Positions 4,599 to 5,894 of a DNA stretch of 5,894 nucleotides are shown here, one piece after another. Made by a program: the position numbers and the translations under genes. The stretch lies in assembly GCA_051005375.1 (NCBI GenBank), contig JBPCJK010000096.1:1-5894 (forward strand), written 5' to 3'. The notes under the pieces are model-generated. The model made no database searches. It saw only the letters and a list, made by a program, of their open reading frames with translations, and was not told where the DNA came from. Origin of the DNA: JADDRA01 sp051005375. Its GTDB lineage: Bacteria; Actinomycetota; Acidimicrobiia; Acidimicrobiales; CADCSY01. Each line of letters starts with the position of its first letter. Positions within the stretch are counted from its first letter, which is position 1.

Positions 4599-5264
4599 AT
4601 GGCAGAGGTGAAGTTGAGAGCAGAGGCAGGCCGACAGATCGGCTCACGAGGATCGAGGCGTCTGCGGACCGAGGAGAAGATCCCCGGCGTGCTCTACGGC
4701 CACGGGATCGACCCGCTGTCGGTGGCGGTCCAGCGACGCGACCTGCGCCTCGCCCTCACCACCGACGCCGGCATGAACGCCCTCATCGACCTGGAGGTCG
4801 ACGGGGCCCAGCACCTGGCCATTGTGCGCGACGTCCAGCGCGACCCAGTGCGCAACCGGGTGACCCATGTCGACTTCATCCTGGTGAACCGGGACGAGGT
4901 CATCACCGTCGAGGTCCCGGTTGTGGTGACGGGCGCCTCCGAGCAGGTCCGCCGAGAAGGTGGCACCGTCGACCAGGTGGTGTTCAACCTCACCGTTTCC
5001 GCCATACCAGGCCGGATCCCCAACGAGTTCAACGTCGACGTCTCGGGGATGGACATCGGCGACACCATCCGCGTGGGCGACCTCGACATGCCCTCGGAAG
5101 TGACCACCGAGGTCGACGCCGAGGAGCCGGTGGTGATCGCCCAGGTCAGCCGGACCACCATGGAGGCCGATGAGCTGGCTGCTGAGGCCGAAGCCGAAGC
5201 CGAGGCCGAAGCGGCGGAGAGCGCCACGGGCGGCGGGGCTGGCGAGGAGCGCGGCCGGCACTGA
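4599..5264 (+). CDS. rplY: Large ribosomal subunit protein bL25 (general stress protein Ctc form)
   Basis: bL25 binds 5S rRNA in the 50S central protuberance; this long form adds the Ctc-type C-terminal domain. The 221-residue protein shows the L25 N-terminal beta-barrel (about 1-92), with GSRGSRRLRTEEKIPGVLYG (15-34) and the VTHVDF motif near its end, followed by the Ctc domain (about 95-185) with IPNEFNVDVSGMDIGDTIRV and a closing EEPVVIAQV strand. The last 35 or so residues form a disordered acidic tail with a run of Glu-Ala pairs encoded by a six-base repeat (5184-5213), typical of actinobacterial bL25. ATG 4599 gives the expected family start and lies 8 nt after a -10-like hexamer, suggesting a leaderless mRNA. 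pth follows with a one-base overlap, so the two are surely one operon. All parts expected of the family are present. Confidence 0.95.
   Translation: MAEVKLRAEAGRQIGSRGSRRLRTEEKIPGVLYGHGIDPLSVAVQRRDLRLALTTDAGMNALIDLEVDGAQHLAIVRDVQRDPVRNRVTHVDFILVNRDEVITVEVPVVVTGASEQVRREGGTVDQVVFNLTVSAIPGRIPNEFNVDVSGMDIGDTIRVGDLDMPSEVTTEVDAEEPVVIAQVSRTTMEADELAAEAEAEAEAEAAESATGGGAGEERGRH
5184..5213 (+). repeat. Hexanucleotide repeat in rplY encoding Glu-Ala pairs
   Basis: Five tandem six-base units of the form GA(A/G)GC(C/G) encode five consecutive Glu-Ala pairs in the bL25 C-terminal tail. Six-base slippage would change tail length without breaking the frame. Confidence 0.75.
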
Positions 5265-5894
5265 TGCTCGGTGGCGGCCGCCGCCGGGAGGACACCGGCC
5301 GGGCTGGAGCTGCGTCGGGCCGGGGTGCTCGTGCGGACCTGCTCGCCGTTGGGCTCGCCAATCCTGGCGCTGACTACGTGGGGACCCGCCACAACGTCGG
5401 AGCCGAGGCCGTCGGCCTCCTGGCCGAGCGCCACGGTGCGAGGCTCAAGAGCGCCGTCGGTCGGGCTCTGTCGGCCCAGGTCCACCACCCCGACGGGCTC
5501 TTGGTCCTGGCCGTTCCCGGGGTGTTCATGAACCTCTCCGGGGAGACCGTGGCCCCCCTGGTCAGGCGCTACTGCCCGGATGATCCGGCCCGCCTGGTGG
5601 TCGTCCACGACGAGCTCGACCTTGCGCCCGGGCGAATCCAGGTAAAGGTGGGCGGTGGCCTGGCCGGCCACAACGGCCTCAAGTCGATCAAGGCCCACAT
5701 CCACACCGCCGACTTCCTGCGGGTGCGCATCGGCGTGGGCAGGCCTCCCGGGCGTCAGTCCGGGGCCGACTACGTGCTCCGACGGCCGGGCAAGGCCGAC
5801 CGGGTGGAGCTGGACCTGGCTGTGGCCGACGCCGCCGACGCCGTCGAAGCCATCCTCACCGGCGGCCCGGAGCGGGCCATGAACCGCTTCAACT
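5264..5894 (+). CDS. pth: Peptidyl-tRNA hydrolase (3' end outside window)
   Basis: Pth cleaves peptidyl-tRNA released by stalled or drop-off translation, recycling tRNA in the cytosol. ATG 5264 shares its A with the rplY TGA (TGATG), which implies translational coupling. The frame stays open to the right edge, giving 210 codons without a stop. Catalytic and substrate residues are all visible: GLANPG (Asn33, E. coli Asn10), YVGTRHNVG (catalytic His43, E. coli His20), VPGVFMNLSG (Asn90, E. coli Asn68), VVHDELDLAPG (Asp116, E. coli Asp93) and AGHNGLKS (Asn137, E. coli Asn114). About 24 residues rich in Gly and Arg precede the conserved DLLAVGLANPG strand; no later in-frame ATG, GTG or TTG precedes it, so the extension appears genuine. 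The fragment ends at AMNRFN, close to the usual C-terminus, so only a short end is missing. rplY-pth adjacency is standard in actinobacteria. Confidence 0.95.
   Translation, partial: MLGGGRRREDTGRAGAASGRGARADLLAVGLANPGADYVGTRHNVGAEAVGLLAERHGARLKSAVGRALSAQVHHPDGLLVLAVPGVFMNLSGETVAPLVRRYCPDDPARLVVVHDELDLAPGRIQVKVGGGLAGHNGLKSIKAHIHTADFLRVRIGVGRPPGRQSGADYVLRRPGKADRVELDLAVADAADAVEAILTGGPERAMNRFN

Noticed and set aside
4325..5173. 282-codon plus-strand frame covering the rplY region
   Set aside because: It is out of phase with rplY and its translation is Arg/His/Pro-rich shadow sequence.
1..5894. CRISPR array, insertion sequence, riboswitch or phage attachment site
   Set aside because: I saw no regularly spaced repeats, transposase motifs, known riboswitch core, or duplicated tRNA 3' end.

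Overview
The window is a high-GC actinobacterial housekeeping segment. The order ispE (3' end) - tRNA-Gln - glmU - prs - [insert] - rplY - pth matches the conserved actinobacterial block (compare ispE, tRNA-Gln, glmU, prsA, lpqT, rplY, pth in mycobacteria). A 32-residue bS22-type ribosomal protein, very high GC, GTG/TTG starts, 1-4 nt gene overlaps and promoters set for leaderless mRNAs all fit Actinomycetota. A deep lineage such as Acidimicrobiia is my guess, not a demonstrated placement.

Layout. Positions 1-325 (+) hold the C-terminal third of IspE. Positions 326-482 are a convergent intergenic stretch with two related palindromic repeats and a 15-nt direct repeat. A tiny bS22-like ribosomal protein gene lies at 483-581 (-). 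A complete tRNA-Gln(UUG) lies at 699-769 (+), followed by a GlmU homologue (858-1988, +) whose C-terminal acetyltransferase domain stops before its active site, and then prs (2006-2989, +), with the glmU stop inside the first codons of the prs reading frame. A HAD phosphatase-like gene (3033-3737, -) converges on prs. An NYN-domain nuclease-like gene, broken by a frameshift and richer in AT, follows (3893-4515, -). From 4599 an rplY-pth pair begins, probably from a leaderless promoter; pth overlaps the rplY stop by one base and runs off the right edge.

Function. The + strand genes supply isoprenoid precursor (IspE), UDP-GlcNAc for the cell wall (GlmU uridylyltransferase), PRPP (Prs), a 5S rRNA-binding ribosomal protein (bL25) and rescue of peptidyl-tRNA (Pth). 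The two minus-strand genes between prs and rplY are the accessory part; they sit where mycobacteria carry lpqT.

I see no convincing new multigene system. The points most worth a second look are the truncated GlmU, the decayed NYN gene, the candidate leaderless promoters of two ribosomal protein genes, and the twin palindromes downstream of ispE.
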